Shown piece after piece: positions 6,906 to 15,738 of a stretch of 28,652 nt of DNA (its first letter is position 1; every line of letters starts with the position of its first letter). Position numbers and translations under genes: made by a program. This DNA comes from an uncultured Ruminiclostridium sp. (GTDB lineage: Bacteria > Bacillota > Clostridia > Oscillospirales > Ruminococcaceae), in contig CAJTTE010000007.1 of assembly GCA_910579265.1 (NCBI GenBank), forward strand, positions 1 through 28,652, in the 5' to 3' direction. The notes beneath the pieces were generated by a model. The model saw nothing but the letters and a program-made list of their open reading frames with translations. It did no database searches and was not told where the DNA came from.

Positions 6906-8099
6906 GTGGCTATTTTTAAATATACCGCCACAGATCTCAGCGGAAAAACCGTTCGAGGAAAGGAAAGTGCTGAAGACAAAGCTGCGCTTATTCAAAAGCT
7001 TAAGGATAAGGGACTGTTTTGTACCTCTTTTACCGAAGAGGCGGAAAAGGCCAAGGATGCAAAATGCAAGTTCAAGACAAAGGATCTTGCGTTTCTTTCG
7101 CGTCAGGTAAGCACTATGCTTACATCTGGTATTACTCTTGTAAAGGCGTTATCCATATTGGTCTCCCAGCAGGAGGATAAGAAGAAAAGAGCCATCCTAA
7201 TGGAAATTTATGATGATGTTCAAAGGGGAAAATCCTTTTCCGAAGCTTTGGCGGGACAGGGGAACGCCTTTCCGAACCTGTTTACCAGCATGGTAGCCGC
7301 AGGTGAGAGCAGCGGTAACCTTGATCTTATCATGCAGCGCCTTTCTTCGCACTATGATAAGGAAAACAAGACAAATAACAAAATTAAGAGCGCCATGAGC
7401 TATCCGATTATTCTCGGCGTGATTATGGTCGTTATTATCGTTGCGCTTTTTGCTTTTGTAATGCCTTCCTTTGCGGGAATGTTTACCGATCCCAGCAAGA
7501 TTCCGGCATTTACTCAGTTTTTGCTTAACGTAAGCGATTCCATGATACATTATCCTTACATTTATGTAGGAGTGATCATTGGATTGGTGCTTCTTATAAG
7601 ATACCTTAAAAAAATCCCTTCGGTAAAATTCTGGTGGGACAGGACAAAGTGCCGCATACCCAAGGCGGGTAAGCTTATATGCACGGTTTATACCTCGCGG
7701 TTCGCTCACACGATGAGCAACCTTTTCTCATCGGGGATGCAGATGGTGGAGTGCCTGCAAAAATCCGAACAGGTTCTGGGAAATTCTTACATAAGCCATG
7801 AATTTGAATCCGTAATAGAAAATGTTAAACAAGGTGAGAGCTTATCCACTGCTATTGCGCGTGTCGGAGTTTTTGACGGAGTTTTTACATCGGTTATTTT
7901 TGTGGGAGAAGAATCGGGTACTCTTGACGACATTCTGGAAAAAACCGCCGATTATTATGATGAAGAAGCTGACACCGCTATAAATCGTCTTACCGCTATG
8001 CTTCAGCCGCTTATGATACTTGTAATGGGCGTGCTGGTTTGTGCCATACTGCTGGCGGTATATCCGGCGATGTACGAGGCTATCGGAAATATGGCATAA
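6906..8099 (+). CDS. pilC: Type IV pilus inner-membrane platform protein PilC
   Basis: Platform protein of the type IV pilus machine (GspF family), 397 aa, which couples the cytoplasmic ATPases to pilin insertion. The N-terminus MAIFKYTATDLSGKTVRG is typical of the family. Two GspF domains follow, each with the helical motif near MLTSGITLVKAL (about residues 71-82) and its repeat LFSSGMQMVECL. Membrane segments are visible at about 165-190 (IILGVIMVVIIVALFAF), 218-233 and the C-terminal LMILVMGVLVCAILLAVYPA. The start is a GTG with a strong GGAGG at 6893-6897. It is the first gene of a six-gene pilus operon; pilMN follows after 43 nt. Confidence 0.95.
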   Translation: MAIFKYTATDLSGKTVRGKESAEDKAALIQKLKDKGLFCTSFTEEAEKAKDAKCKFKTKDLAFLSRQVSTMLTSGITLVKALSILVSQQEDKKKRAILMEIYDDVQRGKSFSEALAGQGNAFPNLFTSMVAAGESSGNLDLIMQRLSSHYDKENKTNNKIKSAMSYPIILGVIMVVIIVALFAFVMPSFAGMFTDPSKIPAFTQFLLNVSDSMIHYPYIYVGVIIGLVLLIRYLKKIPSVKFWWDRTKCRIPKAGKLICTVYTSRFAHTMSNLFSSGMQMVECLQKSEQVLGNSYISHEFESVIENVKQGESLSTAIARVGVFDGVFTSVIFVGEESGTLDDILEKTADYYDEEADTAINRLTAMLQPLMILVMGVLVCAILLAVYPAMYEAIGNMA

Positions 8100-8142
8100 G
8101 AAATAACCGGAAAAAATAATAAACCGAAAGGAATAAATACAT

Positions 8143-9627
8143 ATGCTTTCACTGGATTTTACCGACCGTCAGATAAAAATTGTCCGCGGTTCACTTATGG
8201 GCAGCAAAATAAGAATTATTCAGGTGGAAACCCTTGATCTTCCGCTCGGCCTTATTGAGAACGGATTCATTGCGGACGTTCCCATGCTTGCCAGCGAGCT
8301 CCTGGAGTTTTTGCAGACCAATGACATCAAGGAAAAGGATATTATTGCAGAAATTGGATCCGGACTCATCCTCAATAAGGAGCTTGTCCTTCCAAAGCCC
8401 AAGAATCTTAAAAATTCCTTTGTGATCGAGACAATGATACAAAGCAACATGAACCTGAGCAACGATTACAATATTTCCTTCAATATAGCGGACGAAACAG
8501 AGGATGAAAACAAGAATCCCATGGTAAGAGTTCTTGCCACTGCGGTTCCGCAAAGATTGGTTGACGGCTATACGAGGCTTTTTTCACATCTCGGTCTTAA
8601 CCTTAAATCACTGTATGTCAGCAGCGGATGTATATCCCGTCTGGTTGAAAACAGCCAGAAGCTGGTTACTCTTTCGCCTTTGATGATGGTGCAGGTTGAA
8701 TACGATTTTATCAGCACAAGCCTTTATAATGACGGAAGACTGATTCTTTCCCGCCGTGTCAGCATTGATGCGGAAGAGATCGGAGGGGATCCCGATGCAC
8801 TGGTACAAGCTGTTTACGACAACGTTTTCAGAATGATACAATTTATGAACAGCAGACCCGGATCAAAGCCTTTAAAAGAAATAACCTTCTACGGAAAAAT
8901 TCCCGACTTTATTTTGCTGACCAATGCGATGTCTTCTTTTAATACTTCAACTCATGTTCTCACCTCTCCGGGAAATATGGTGGCATTCTGCGAATTTGAC
9001 TTCGCCGAATATGCAAACGCCATTTCGGCATTCTTTAAGCCTAAGAGCGATTATGACCGTATTGACCTTCTTAAGGCAAGCTCCGCAAAGGAAAAGAAGC
9101 CTACCAGCTTTTACGGGCTTGTTCTTGTGGGAAGTCTTGTTGTCTCCTGCGCTCTTGTGGCGGGTACGTACTTCTTATTCAATATTAAAAATAATGATTT
9201 AAAGGCTCAGACATCATCGGTTCAGACGGAAATCGATGCCGCCCAGGCGAGAGTCAACGTCCTTAATGAAAAGATAGCGAGACTGGATCGTATCTCTCTT
9301 TATACGAATAACGTTCAGATAGCCAAGACCCTTTTTGATTTTCAGCCCACTTTCGTTACCGGAATATTGGATAAGCTGGAGGAACCCCTTCTTGACGGAA
9401 TGGAGATTACGGGTTCGGTAGGAGTAAGCGGTTATAATGTTTCCGTAACTTATTCCTGCAAGGATGCGAGTCAGCCCTCGGAGTATGTAAAAGCGCTGGT
9501 GGATCAGGGATATTTTGAAAATATCAGCTATCACGGTTACAGCGGGACCGGAGATGAAAACAACATGACATATACCTTCTCGCTGACAATGCTTTTAAAG
9601 GGGGGCAACGCATATGAAATTAAGTAA
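8143..9627 (+). CDS. pilMN: PilM-PilN fusion protein
   Basis: A 494-aa fusion of two pilus assembly proteins. Residues 1 to about 300 resemble PilM, the actin-like cytoplasmic ring protein (starts MLSLDFTDRQIKIVRG; LPLGLIENGFIAD near 33-45). Then comes a short IDLL motif (307-310) that corresponds to the PilN INLLP motif known to bind PilM, one membrane helix (about 323-346), a coiled coil (350-385) and a C-terminal ferredoxin-like PilN domain. The phosphate-binding DIGTSS of canonical PilM reads DFTDRQ, so ATP binding may be lost. The ribosome binding site is GAAAGGAAT. It overlaps pilO by 14 nt. A fused pilMN is also known from C. difficile. Confidence 0.85.
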   Translation: MLSLDFTDRQIKIVRGSLMGSKIRIIQVETLDLPLGLIENGFIADVPMLASELLEFLQTNDIKEKDIIAEIGSGLILNKELVLPKPKNLKNSFVIETMIQSNMNLSNDYNISFNIADETEDENKNPMVRVLATAVPQRLVDGYTRLFSHLGLNLKSLYVSSGCISRLVENSQKLVTLSPLMMVQVEYDFISTSLYNDGRLILSRRVSIDAEEIGGDPDALVQAVYDNVFRMIQFMNSRPGSKPLKEITFYGKIPDFILLTNAMSSFNTSTHVLTSPGNMVAFCEFDFAEYANAISAFFKPKSDYDRIDLLKASSAKEKKPTSFYGLVLVGSLVVSCALVAGTYFLFNIKNNDLKAQTSSVQTEIDAAQARVNVLNEKIARLDRISLYTNNVQIAKTLFDFQPTFVTGILDKLEEPLLDGMEITGSVGVSGYNVSVTYSCKDASQPSEYVKALVDQGYFENISYHGYSGTGDENNMTYTFSLTMLLKGGNAYEIK

Positions 9628-10519
9628 TAAAGAAAAAATAATCCTCGCGGTTTTTTTAGCAGTAGTGATTATCGTGGCGGGTATATTTGTTATAATTTTG
9701 CCGGAATATAATAAAATAGACGGAAATCAAAAGGCATTGGATGCTGCAAAAGCTCAGCGCCAGCAGCTTTATGATACCCTTGCCAGAGAGGATACGATCG
9801 ATAATGAGATAGAAACGGCTATTAAGAACGCTAATGTTTTTTCGGGATATTTTTACGATGATATGACAACCTATGAGGCGGATGGCATCGTAAGAAAGAT
9901 TCTCGAGGAGACAAATATGAAGACCAATTCTCTTTCTATCGGGGATTTCTCTACGTCAACCCTGACGGTAAGCGAATACGTAGAGACAATAGTGACATAT
10001 CCTCTCAAGGAATACTCCGGTTTCGTTCCCGATACAGGCTTAGATTTCAGTCAGTACAGCATACAATATGACGAAAACGGAAATATTATCGTTCCCGACG
10101 AGCTTAAGGATTATCTTAAGGAATTTATCAATACGGTTCTTACCACTCAACAGCAGACCTTGGGTTCGATTACGGTAAGCTTTACGGTAGAAGGGACAAG
10201 AGGAGACTTCCTGAAGTTCCTTAATTATGTAGCTGAGCTTGAGCAGGCTACTTATATTCCCAGCGTCAGCATAGATTATACCGGAACGGCATCGGGGGAT
10301 AATAACAACAATGCCGCTCAGACTCCGGAAGAAGGAAATGAGGATGAAGAAACGCCTCCCGCACCTCCCGCAGACAACGGAACAAAACTTACGGACAATT
10401 CGCCCATTTCCGCAAATATCAGCATGACTCTGTATTGCGCAAAGGCGTTACAGACCGAAGCGTCAACGGGTACTCAGACTCCTGTGGTTACCACCGAGCC
10501 TCAGGGAGAGGCGGCATAA
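9614..10519 (+). CDS. pilO: Type IV pilus assembly protein PilO
   Basis: A 301-aa protein with a short cytoplasmic tail, one membrane helix (IILAVFLAVVIIVAGIFVII, about 9-28), a coiled coil (about 35-60) and an external domain. This is the PilO layout; PilO pairs with PilN in the alignment complex linking platform and envelope. SFTVEGTRGDFLKFLNYVAE is the most PilO-like stretch. An acidic, Pro/Asn-rich low-complexity insert (about residues 229-262, containing DNNNN and PPAPPADNG) splits the C-terminal domain, and the protein ends in a Thr-rich tail. Its ATG overlaps the end of pilMN and uses a run of G residues (AAAGGGGGG) as ribosome binding site, indicating tight coupling. Confidence 0.82.
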   Translation: MKLSNKEKIILAVFLAVVIIVAGIFVIILPEYNKIDGNQKALDAAKAQRQQLYDTLAREDTIDNEIETAIKNANVFSGYFYDDMTTYEADGIVRKILEETNMKTNSLSIGDFSTSTLTVSEYVETIVTYPLKEYSGFVPDTGLDFSQYSIQYDENGNIIVPDELKDYLKEFINTVLTTQQQTLGSITVSFTVEGTRGDFLKFLNYVAELEQATYIPSVSIDYTGTASGDNNNNAAQTPEEGNEDEETPPAPPADNGTKLTDNSPISANISMTLYCAKALQTEASTGTQTPVVTTEPQGEAA

Positions 10520-10609
10520 ACAGGATAATACAGATAAAGCAATATCAGATACAGATCCGCTTACTTTACGCTTTTGCAAAGCTCGGCGGAGAAAGGATGG
10601 CATTTTGAG

Positions 10610-12736
10610 ATGAAGAGGATACTGAACAGACTGCTCAATAAGCGGGGAAGTGTGCTTTTCCTTGTGGTGGTGGTCATGTCGCTGCTTATTATTGCGGCAT
10701 CGGCTACATACTATATTGTCAGCAATCAGAGAAGCTCCGTTGAAGTCAGATACAGCAGCGAGCAGAGCTATCAGACGGCTTTGTCCATGAGCAATACGGT
10801 ATCAAGATACATCAACGGGTATCTGAATGCAATAAAGCGCAGCGGAGAAAAAGAAGTAAGCAAATATACCAATACCATAGTGGGCAAAATGCTTCAGGGT
10901 GAGACCATCACCACCAAGGATCTGGATCTTAAATCCATGGGGATGAGCGAAAGCGAATTTGCAAAGGTAAATGTTACGATAAAACCCTCCGGGACAAAAA
11001 CGGTAAAAGGGAACACGGTAAATTATTTTGATCTTGAGGTGTTCTCTGAGCATAACGGAGAAACTACAAAAGTAACTCAGGTCATAGCGATCGAAACGGG
11101 TCCGGCCGATTACTTTACAAGATTCCTTACCAGTACTGGAAGGCGTTCTGAGGATGTTATAGTAGCCGCTAATAAAATTTTAAGCGGAGCCTACTTTGAA
11201 AATGATTTTACACGGTTCAGCAGCGCTCATCTGAACGATTCGATTTATGTTTCCGGAACGTTTGATGACGAAGGCCTGATATACAACAAATCACCCTATG
11301 CGTCTTCCACCGAGGTCATTGTTACCGACAACTTTTACTGTAAAGGTGCGTCCGGTTCTTCAATAGATGTAAATAAGATATATGTGGGCGGCAACTTTTA
11401 TTGCAGCAAGCTGGTAAGCGCAGATGAGGTATATGTTCTCGGTGATCTGGAGATAAACATATCTCAAAGCAACTCCACCGTTTTCTATGTAAACGGTGAC
11501 TGCCGAATGAACAGCGGCGCACCGGATCAGAAATATTATATAAACGGCGATCTGTATATAAATAACGTCAGTGAGCAGCAGGGCGAGTTCCATGTTAAAG
11601 GTGACGTTATAATACCGAGCAGCTCAATGACCGTTACCACTAAGGGGATCGAATGCGGCGGTGTATTCAGGTATGCGGACGGCAGCGAGGTTAAACCGTC
11701 GGACAGCGGTTATCCCGGATGGTATGAGGGTTGGAAATTCAATCATAAGGACAGCTATTCGTCACCTCTTGATGATGATAAGGTAAGCAATGCGGTTAAT
11801 TATATCGCATCAAAGGCATCCAAGAACAAATATCAGACATGGGATGCTGAGGGATACTTCAATAAAAAGTTCCCTTCCGCCGAAACGATAACTCCCGATG
11901 ATCCCAAATATGCAATCGACGGAGCCTGGGACGGATACAGGGTTAAGATCGACAAAAGCTGCAAGCTTAGGCCCGCAACAACATGGAGCTGGGGAAAGCA
12001 CTATATCGAGATCGACGCTACGAGCAGCGATATTTATATTTATCTGGACAGCAACGGTCTTAAGTATAACGGAAAAGACTGCTTTATGTTCGGTAAAGAT
12101 TCCAACAATATTAACGTAATAATAAAGGGCAGCCATTCGGTTATATTTGTACTGCCCCAGAATGTAAACTTTAAAATGAATCAGTTTACGTTCGTAGGGC
12201 ATCTTGGACTGGCGCTGAAGATGACGGGATATGATAGCCTGGATAAGCTTATACAAAACGAAAACGCCGTGAGCACCAAGTTTAGGCCGTCTAACGTTTC
12301 CGTTATACAAAATCTGTTGACGAGCGGCGAAAATGATTCGATGATTTTCGATAGAAACCAGCTTTCGGATAAAAGCACCCATAATAATATTTTTCTTATT
12401 ACAAAGGGCACTGACAACTCGTTTGATTTCAACGCCGAAAGCTCCTTCTGCGGATATATTTACGCACCGGATTCCACCATGCAGTGTGACTCGGCAAGTC
12501 AGACGATAGCATTTATCGGCGGTATAATCATGGGAAGCTACACTTATAAAAACATGGACGCTACCCTTGCCTTTACAACACCTTATGACTACGACGGTAA
12601 TTACAAGGACGGGGACGGAAATCCCGTAAAGAAGACTGATATCGTTAAGGAGCTTATGAACATTTCCGCAGGCGGAGCTCCGGGCGGAGGTTCCGCGAAG
12701 GTGTTCCAGGACTCTTATATAGTAGGCTACAGATAA
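10610..12736 (+). CDS. Large PilK/PilX-like minor pilin with beta repeats
   Basis: About 708 aa. The N-terminus has a prepilin-like basic leader and hydrophobic helix (NKRG then SVLFLVVVVMSLLIIA), but the mature protein lacks the usual Glu at position 5, as in GspK and PilX-type pilins that cap the tip. Residues about 212-335 hold repeated short strands of the type YVxGDLxIN (VSGTF, VGGNFY, VLGDLEI, VNGDCRM, INGDLYI, VKGDVII), suggesting a beta-helix or beta-roll. The C-terminal part has GYIYAPDSTMQ and FIGGIIMGSY, resembling DUF7305 regions of PilX-like proteins. Its place after pilO matches the minor-pilin part of clostridial clusters (C. difficile pilK). Start at 10610, with GAAAGGA upstream, is preferred over the TTG at 10574. 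A tip adhesin role is inference. Confidence 0.75.
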   Translation: MKRILNRLLNKRGSVLFLVVVVMSLLIIAASATYYIVSNQRSSVEVRYSSEQSYQTALSMSNTVSRYINGYLNAIKRSGEKEVSKYTNTIVGKMLQGETITTKDLDLKSMGMSESEFAKVNVTIKPSGTKTVKGNTVNYFDLEVFSEHNGETTKVTQVIAIETGPADYFTRFLTSTGRRSEDVIVAANKILSGAYFENDFTRFSSAHLNDSIYVSGTFDDEGLIYNKSPYASSTEVIVTDNFYCKGASGSSIDVNKIYVGGNFYCSKLVSADEVYVLGDLEINISQSNSTVFYVNGDCRMNSGAPDQKYYINGDLYINNVSEQQGEFHVKGDVIIPSSSMTVTTKGIECGGVFRYADGSEVKPSDSGYPGWYEGWKFNHKDSYSSPLDDDKVSNAVNYIASKASKNKYQTWDAEGYFNKKFPSAETITPDDPKYAIDGAWDGYRVKIDKSCKLRPATTWSWGKHYIEIDATSSDIYIYLDSNGLKYNGKDCFMFGKDSNNINVIIKGSHSVIFVLPQNVNFKMNQFTFVGHLGLALKMTGYDSLDKLIQNENAVSTKFRPSNVSVIQNLLTSGENDSMIFDRNQLSDKSTHNNIFLITKGTDNSFDFNAESSFCGYIYAPDSTMQCDSASQTIAFIGGIIMGSYTYKNMDATLAFTTPYDYDGNYKDGDGNPVKKTDIVKELMNISAGGAPGGGSAKVFQDSYIVGYR

Positions 12737-12753
12737 GAAGGGAGTGACATAAA

Positions 12754-13605
12754 ATGAAACGGCTAAGACAAAAAAAGGGCTTTACTCTTGTAGAGTGTAT
12801 AGTGGCGATGGCAGTTCTCGCAATAATGTCTCTTCTGCTTACTATGATGCTGAATGTTACGCTTCGCCAGCGCAATTCCAATATGGAAAAGGAGCGGGAA
12901 ATAGATAAGCAGGTTGAGGATCTGGCGATAGGCGCGGGAACTACGGTAGCCGAAACTATTGATGACGATATTAAATTTTATATAGGCGACGTGACCTTAA
13001 GCGATGAAATACCCGGGAACAAGGACGGTGCGGTTGCCGAAAAAATCCATCATGAAAACGATGCGGTACAGATGGACGCTTTAAAGTATGATTTTGAGAA
13101 CTACGAAAAGTTTGAAAAAATCGAGAATGGCGATATTCCCGGAGGGGATACGCCTGAAGAACCGGGTTATGAAAAAAGCAAATGCTATGGTGCTCTTCAG
13201 ATTAAAGACGGAAACGTTACCGTTTCTCAGATTAAAATCCAGGGAAAAAGAAAAAGTGACGGCGGCATGGATGTTTCGATCATTCCCGGTGTAGAATACG
13301 AAAGCTATACGATAACATGGCGGATAAATTTTGAAGCGCTTTCTGTTTCTGATGAAAAATCAGTTAAACTCAGAACTCCGGATAATTCGAAGATAACAGG
13401 ATGGTCAAGCGTTTCGGGAGCTATTGTTGATCCGTTGTCCCAGTCCTCCGTCAGAATACAGCCCAAATTTGCCGGTGCCTGTGAAAGCGAGGTTACGTTC
13501 ACGCTTGACAGCAAATATTTTCCTTCTTATGACAATGTTGTTAAGTTCTTCTCTGAAAGCGGCGTAGGGAACGGAAATTCCACCATTGTAAAGATAAAGT
13601 ATTAA
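12754..13605 (+). CDS. Minor type IV prepilin (PilV-like position)
   Basis: A 283-aa prepilin. The 9-residue leader MKRLRQKKG precedes FTLVECIVAMAVLAIMSLLL, so the mature protein starts with Phe and has Glu at position 5. The rest is a soluble domain with an acidic, Gly/Pro-containing stretch near residues 120-145 and mainly beta-like C-terminal sequence. GGGAGTG lies before the ATG, 17 nt after the previous gene. It is one of three consecutive pilin-like genes in the operon and probably part of the priming or tip complex. No specific subtype can be fixed from sequence alone. Confidence 0.85.
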   Translation: MKRLRQKKGFTLVECIVAMAVLAIMSLLLTMMLNVTLRQRNSNMEKEREIDKQVEDLAIGAGTTVAETIDDDIKFYIGDVTLSDEIPGNKDGAVAEKIHHENDAVQMDALKYDFENYEKFEKIENGDIPGGDTPEEPGYEKSKCYGALQIKDGNVTVSQIKIQGKRKSDGGMDVSIIPGVEYESYTITWRINFEALSVSDEKSVKLRTPDNSKITGWSSVSGAIVDPLSQSSVRIQPKFAGACESEVTFTLDSKYFPSYDNVVKFFSESGVGNGNSTIVKIKY

Positions 13606-13619
13606 CTGAGGTGTGCATA

Positions 13620-14552
13620 ATGAAAAAACGTTTTAAACGGCTTCTCGGGAAAAAGGGACTCAGCCTAGTTGAAATACTGGTAGTTCTTTTTGTTTCGTCA
13701 ATTCTTCTTGCGATAGCTCTGGGAATGCTTGTGCCCGTAAAAAACCTTATGAATTCAATAAAGGGAAACGCGCACCAGGACAGTTTGTGTGATACGGTGA
13801 ATGAATATATCAGAGGAACGTTGCAGGGAGCAAAAAAGATAAGCATCTTTACAGCTCCGGACAGCAGTATAACCGGATTTGTAAGCGAGGGAAGCAGTGA
13901 AAAGCTGCAAGATAAAATAAAAAACCAATATTCTGATTATAAATCCACTCTGGCAAGCAATGAATCGATACATGCCATTGCCGTCCTGAAAAATTATAAC
14001 GACGATTACAGGATTTATGATTTCGGCGATGTGGATGCGATAATAGGAACGACCTACGGTACGAGCTTATATATAGGCGACATTGCTGCGGTTATCAATC
14101 ACAGAGACGGAGGCGGATCCGCAATAGGAGGCATAGACGGGCCGAATTTCCACAGATATGACGTTTTTAAAGAGGCCTTTTACAACAGCGGCTTCTCCGG
14201 GGAAGTAAATTTCAGCTATCAGATGAGCTTTGACGCCAAAGGGCGTACCTTGTTTGACGAAGACGGAAATGCAATATCCGGTGTAAGCGGGGTGGATTAT
14301 ATCAGTGTTAAAAGTCAGGTGTTCAAGAGAACCGGAAAGAATTATTGGGACGGGGAAAAGGTAGTGATGGACGCTAAGTTCGAACCCTATAATCAGGAAA
14401 GAAGTACGGCGTTTAAGCTTCTCAGCGGTGACGCGACCCTTGATTCGTCTCTTACTACCGGCGAACTTGTAGATAACAGCGATCCCTCGAATCCTAAGCT
14501 TAACGGCGTTGTGATTCTTTATGTTGCGGCAGATCTGTCGTCGATATCTTGA
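13620..14552 (+). CDS. Minor type IV prepilin (PilU-like position)
   Basis: A 310-aa prepilin with leader MKKRFKRLLGKKG and mature N-terminus LSLVEILVVLFVSSILLAIA, Glu at position 5. Cleavage before Leu rather than Phe is a permitted variation. The body is a large external domain. The ATG at 13620 is preferred because GAGGTG lies just upstream; a GTG at 13611 is inside that site. It is the last gene of the pilC operon, 14 nt after the preceding prepilin, and ends shortly before a bidirectional terminator. Its size, large for a pilin, suggests a minor or tip subunit. Confidence 0.83.
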   Translation: MKKRFKRLLGKKGLSLVEILVVLFVSSILLAIALGMLVPVKNLMNSIKGNAHQDSLCDTVNEYIRGTLQGAKKISIFTAPDSSITGFVSEGSSEKLQDKIKNQYSDYKSTLASNESIHAIAVLKNYNDDYRIYDFGDVDAIIGTTYGTSLYIGDIAAVINHRDGGGSAIGGIDGPNFHRYDVFKEAFYNSGFSGEVNFSYQMSFDAKGRTLFDEDGNAISGVSGVDYISVKSQVFKRTGKNYWDGEKVVMDAKFEPYNQERSTAFKLLSGDATLDSSLTTGELVDNSDPSNPKLNGVVILYVAADLSSIS

Positions 14553-14589
14553 TCGGATGATAAAAACCAACTTGGCTTAAACCAAAAAC

Positions 14590-14613
14590 AAACGGGGGAT
14601 AAGTCCCCCGTTT
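14590..14613. terminator. Bidirectional terminator between pilus operon and pilD
   Basis: Perfect 10-bp stem AAACGGGGGA/TCCCCCGTTT with a 4-nt loop. On the minus strand it is followed by TTGTTTTTGG, giving a good terminator for pilD; on the plus strand only GAATATT follows, so termination of the pilC operon would rest mainly on the hairpin. Confidence 0.8.
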
Positions 14614-14635
14614 GAATATTGCCTTAAATGTTATT

Positions 14636-15388
14636 TTATCGGATAAGACCAAGATATGCGTTTATAATGTCTCCTCCCCAGAGCATTCCCGCAGCTATGC
14701 CAATGGAAAGAAACGGTCCGAATACGATAAGATTCCTTTTAGTTAAAGCTTTTATAATGATTCCCACTATTGCTCCGAGTATTATTCCGATCATTGCGGC
14801 AGGTACGATGTTCCACCCAAGCAGAAGACCGGCGGCAGCCATAAGCTGAACGTCACCGCCTCCCATTGCACCGAGAAAACAGAGGATGGCAAAGGGAATT
14901 GCGATTATTGCCGCACCGATAAGATGTTCATACCAAGGCATGTCGGCGGTAAAAAATGAGATAACTCCTAAAACGGCAATTATAATCGAGCATGTATAGG
15001 GTATTTCTTTTCTGTCCAGATCCCAGAGACTGAGCACGATCAGAACCGGGAAAAGCACAAGCGCATAGGCAAGTTCTATACTTAATCCGATTGTCAGGAA
15101 TGCGCCCAGATATGACAGAGCGGTTATCAGCTCAACCATCATATAGCGGCATGATATTCTTTCCTTACAATATCTGCATTTTCCCCTCAGAAAAATCCAG
15201 CTGAAAATCGGGATCAGATCTCGGTTAAGTATTTGTTTCCCGCAGGAGGTACAATGCGAACGTCCTTTTATCAGCGATTCCTTGATGGGAACGCGGTATG
15301 CGACTACGTTTAGAAAGCTTCCTATAACGCTTCCCATAAGGAAAAAAAGAATTCCGCATATTGCGGTAAGTAAAGTGTCTATATTCAT
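14636..15388 (-). CDS. pilD: Prepilin peptidase / N-methyltransferase PilD
   Basis: Type IV prepilin leader peptidase of 250 aa, an aspartyl membrane protease that cleaves after Gly of the leader and N-methylates the new terminus. The N-terminal segment has GSVIGSFLNVVAYRVP. Two CxxC pairs follow (CTSCGK and CRYCKE), forming the zinc site of methylating members. The two catalytic aspartates lie in WDLDRKEIP and GGGDVQLMAAAG. Several membrane helices follow, consistent with the family. The ATG at 15388 is chosen for the AAAGGCGG upstream; extension to 15466 adds no family sequence. It is transcribed towards the pilC operon and should process all five prepilins of this window. Confidence 0.95.
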   Translation of the reverse strand: MNIDTLLTAICGILFFLMGSVIGSFLNVVAYRVPIKESLIKGRSHCTSCGKQILNRDLIPIFSWIFLRGKCRYCKERISCRYMMVELITALSYLGAFLTIGLSIELAYALVLFPVLIVLSLWDLDRKEIPYTCSIIIAVLGVISFFTADMPWYEHLIGAAIIAIPFAILCFLGAMGGGDVQLMAAAGLLLGWNIVPAAMIGIILGAIVGIIIKALTKRNLIVFGPFLSIGIAAGMLWGGDIINAYLGLIR

Positions 15389-15419
15389 AAAAAAACCGCC
15401 TTTGTAAAATCTGGTTAAT

Positions 15420-15448
15420 ATTGTATCATCTTTATGAAAAAAATTCAA
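15420..15448 (-). promoter_or_regulatory. Promoter of pilD
   Basis: Minus strand: TTGAAT (15443-15448), 17-nt spacer, TACAAT (15420-15425) preceded by TGA, an extended -10. It lies about 32 nt upstream of the pilD start codon. Confidence 0.7.
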
Positions 15449-15661
15449 GTATTTATTCATCGACATCTTAGTGCTTCGGATAGTTAAAAATACTCGGATG
15501 TTAAATCGGTGCTTTTTTGACCGGAAGAAGACGCATATCCTTTCAGCATATCAGCAATTAACAAGCTCTATTCTGAAAGTACTGTGGCACTGAGTTACTT
15601 TATTCGGAAAATGCAGGCGCATTGACAAAATGATTGTTGTCAGTACCGCCTTAAAATATAT

Positions 15662-15689
15662 TTGCAATTAAGCAGACGCTTGTTATAAA
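15662..15689 (+). promoter_or_regulatory. Promoter candidate for pilB
   Basis: TTGCAA (15662-15667), 16-nt spacer, TATAAA (15684-15689) preceded by TGT, an extended -10. It lies about 50 nt upstream of the pilB start. The remaining divergent intergenic DNA (15449-15661) shows no gene. Confidence 0.5.
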
Positions 15690-15738
15690 ATACAGAAAAC
15701 ACGCATTACAATTTATTTTGAAAGGTCGGGATTTTAGA

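Noticed and set aside
11810..12382. 190-codon frame antisense to the large minor pilin gene
   Set aside because: Shadow of the real gene; no start signals.
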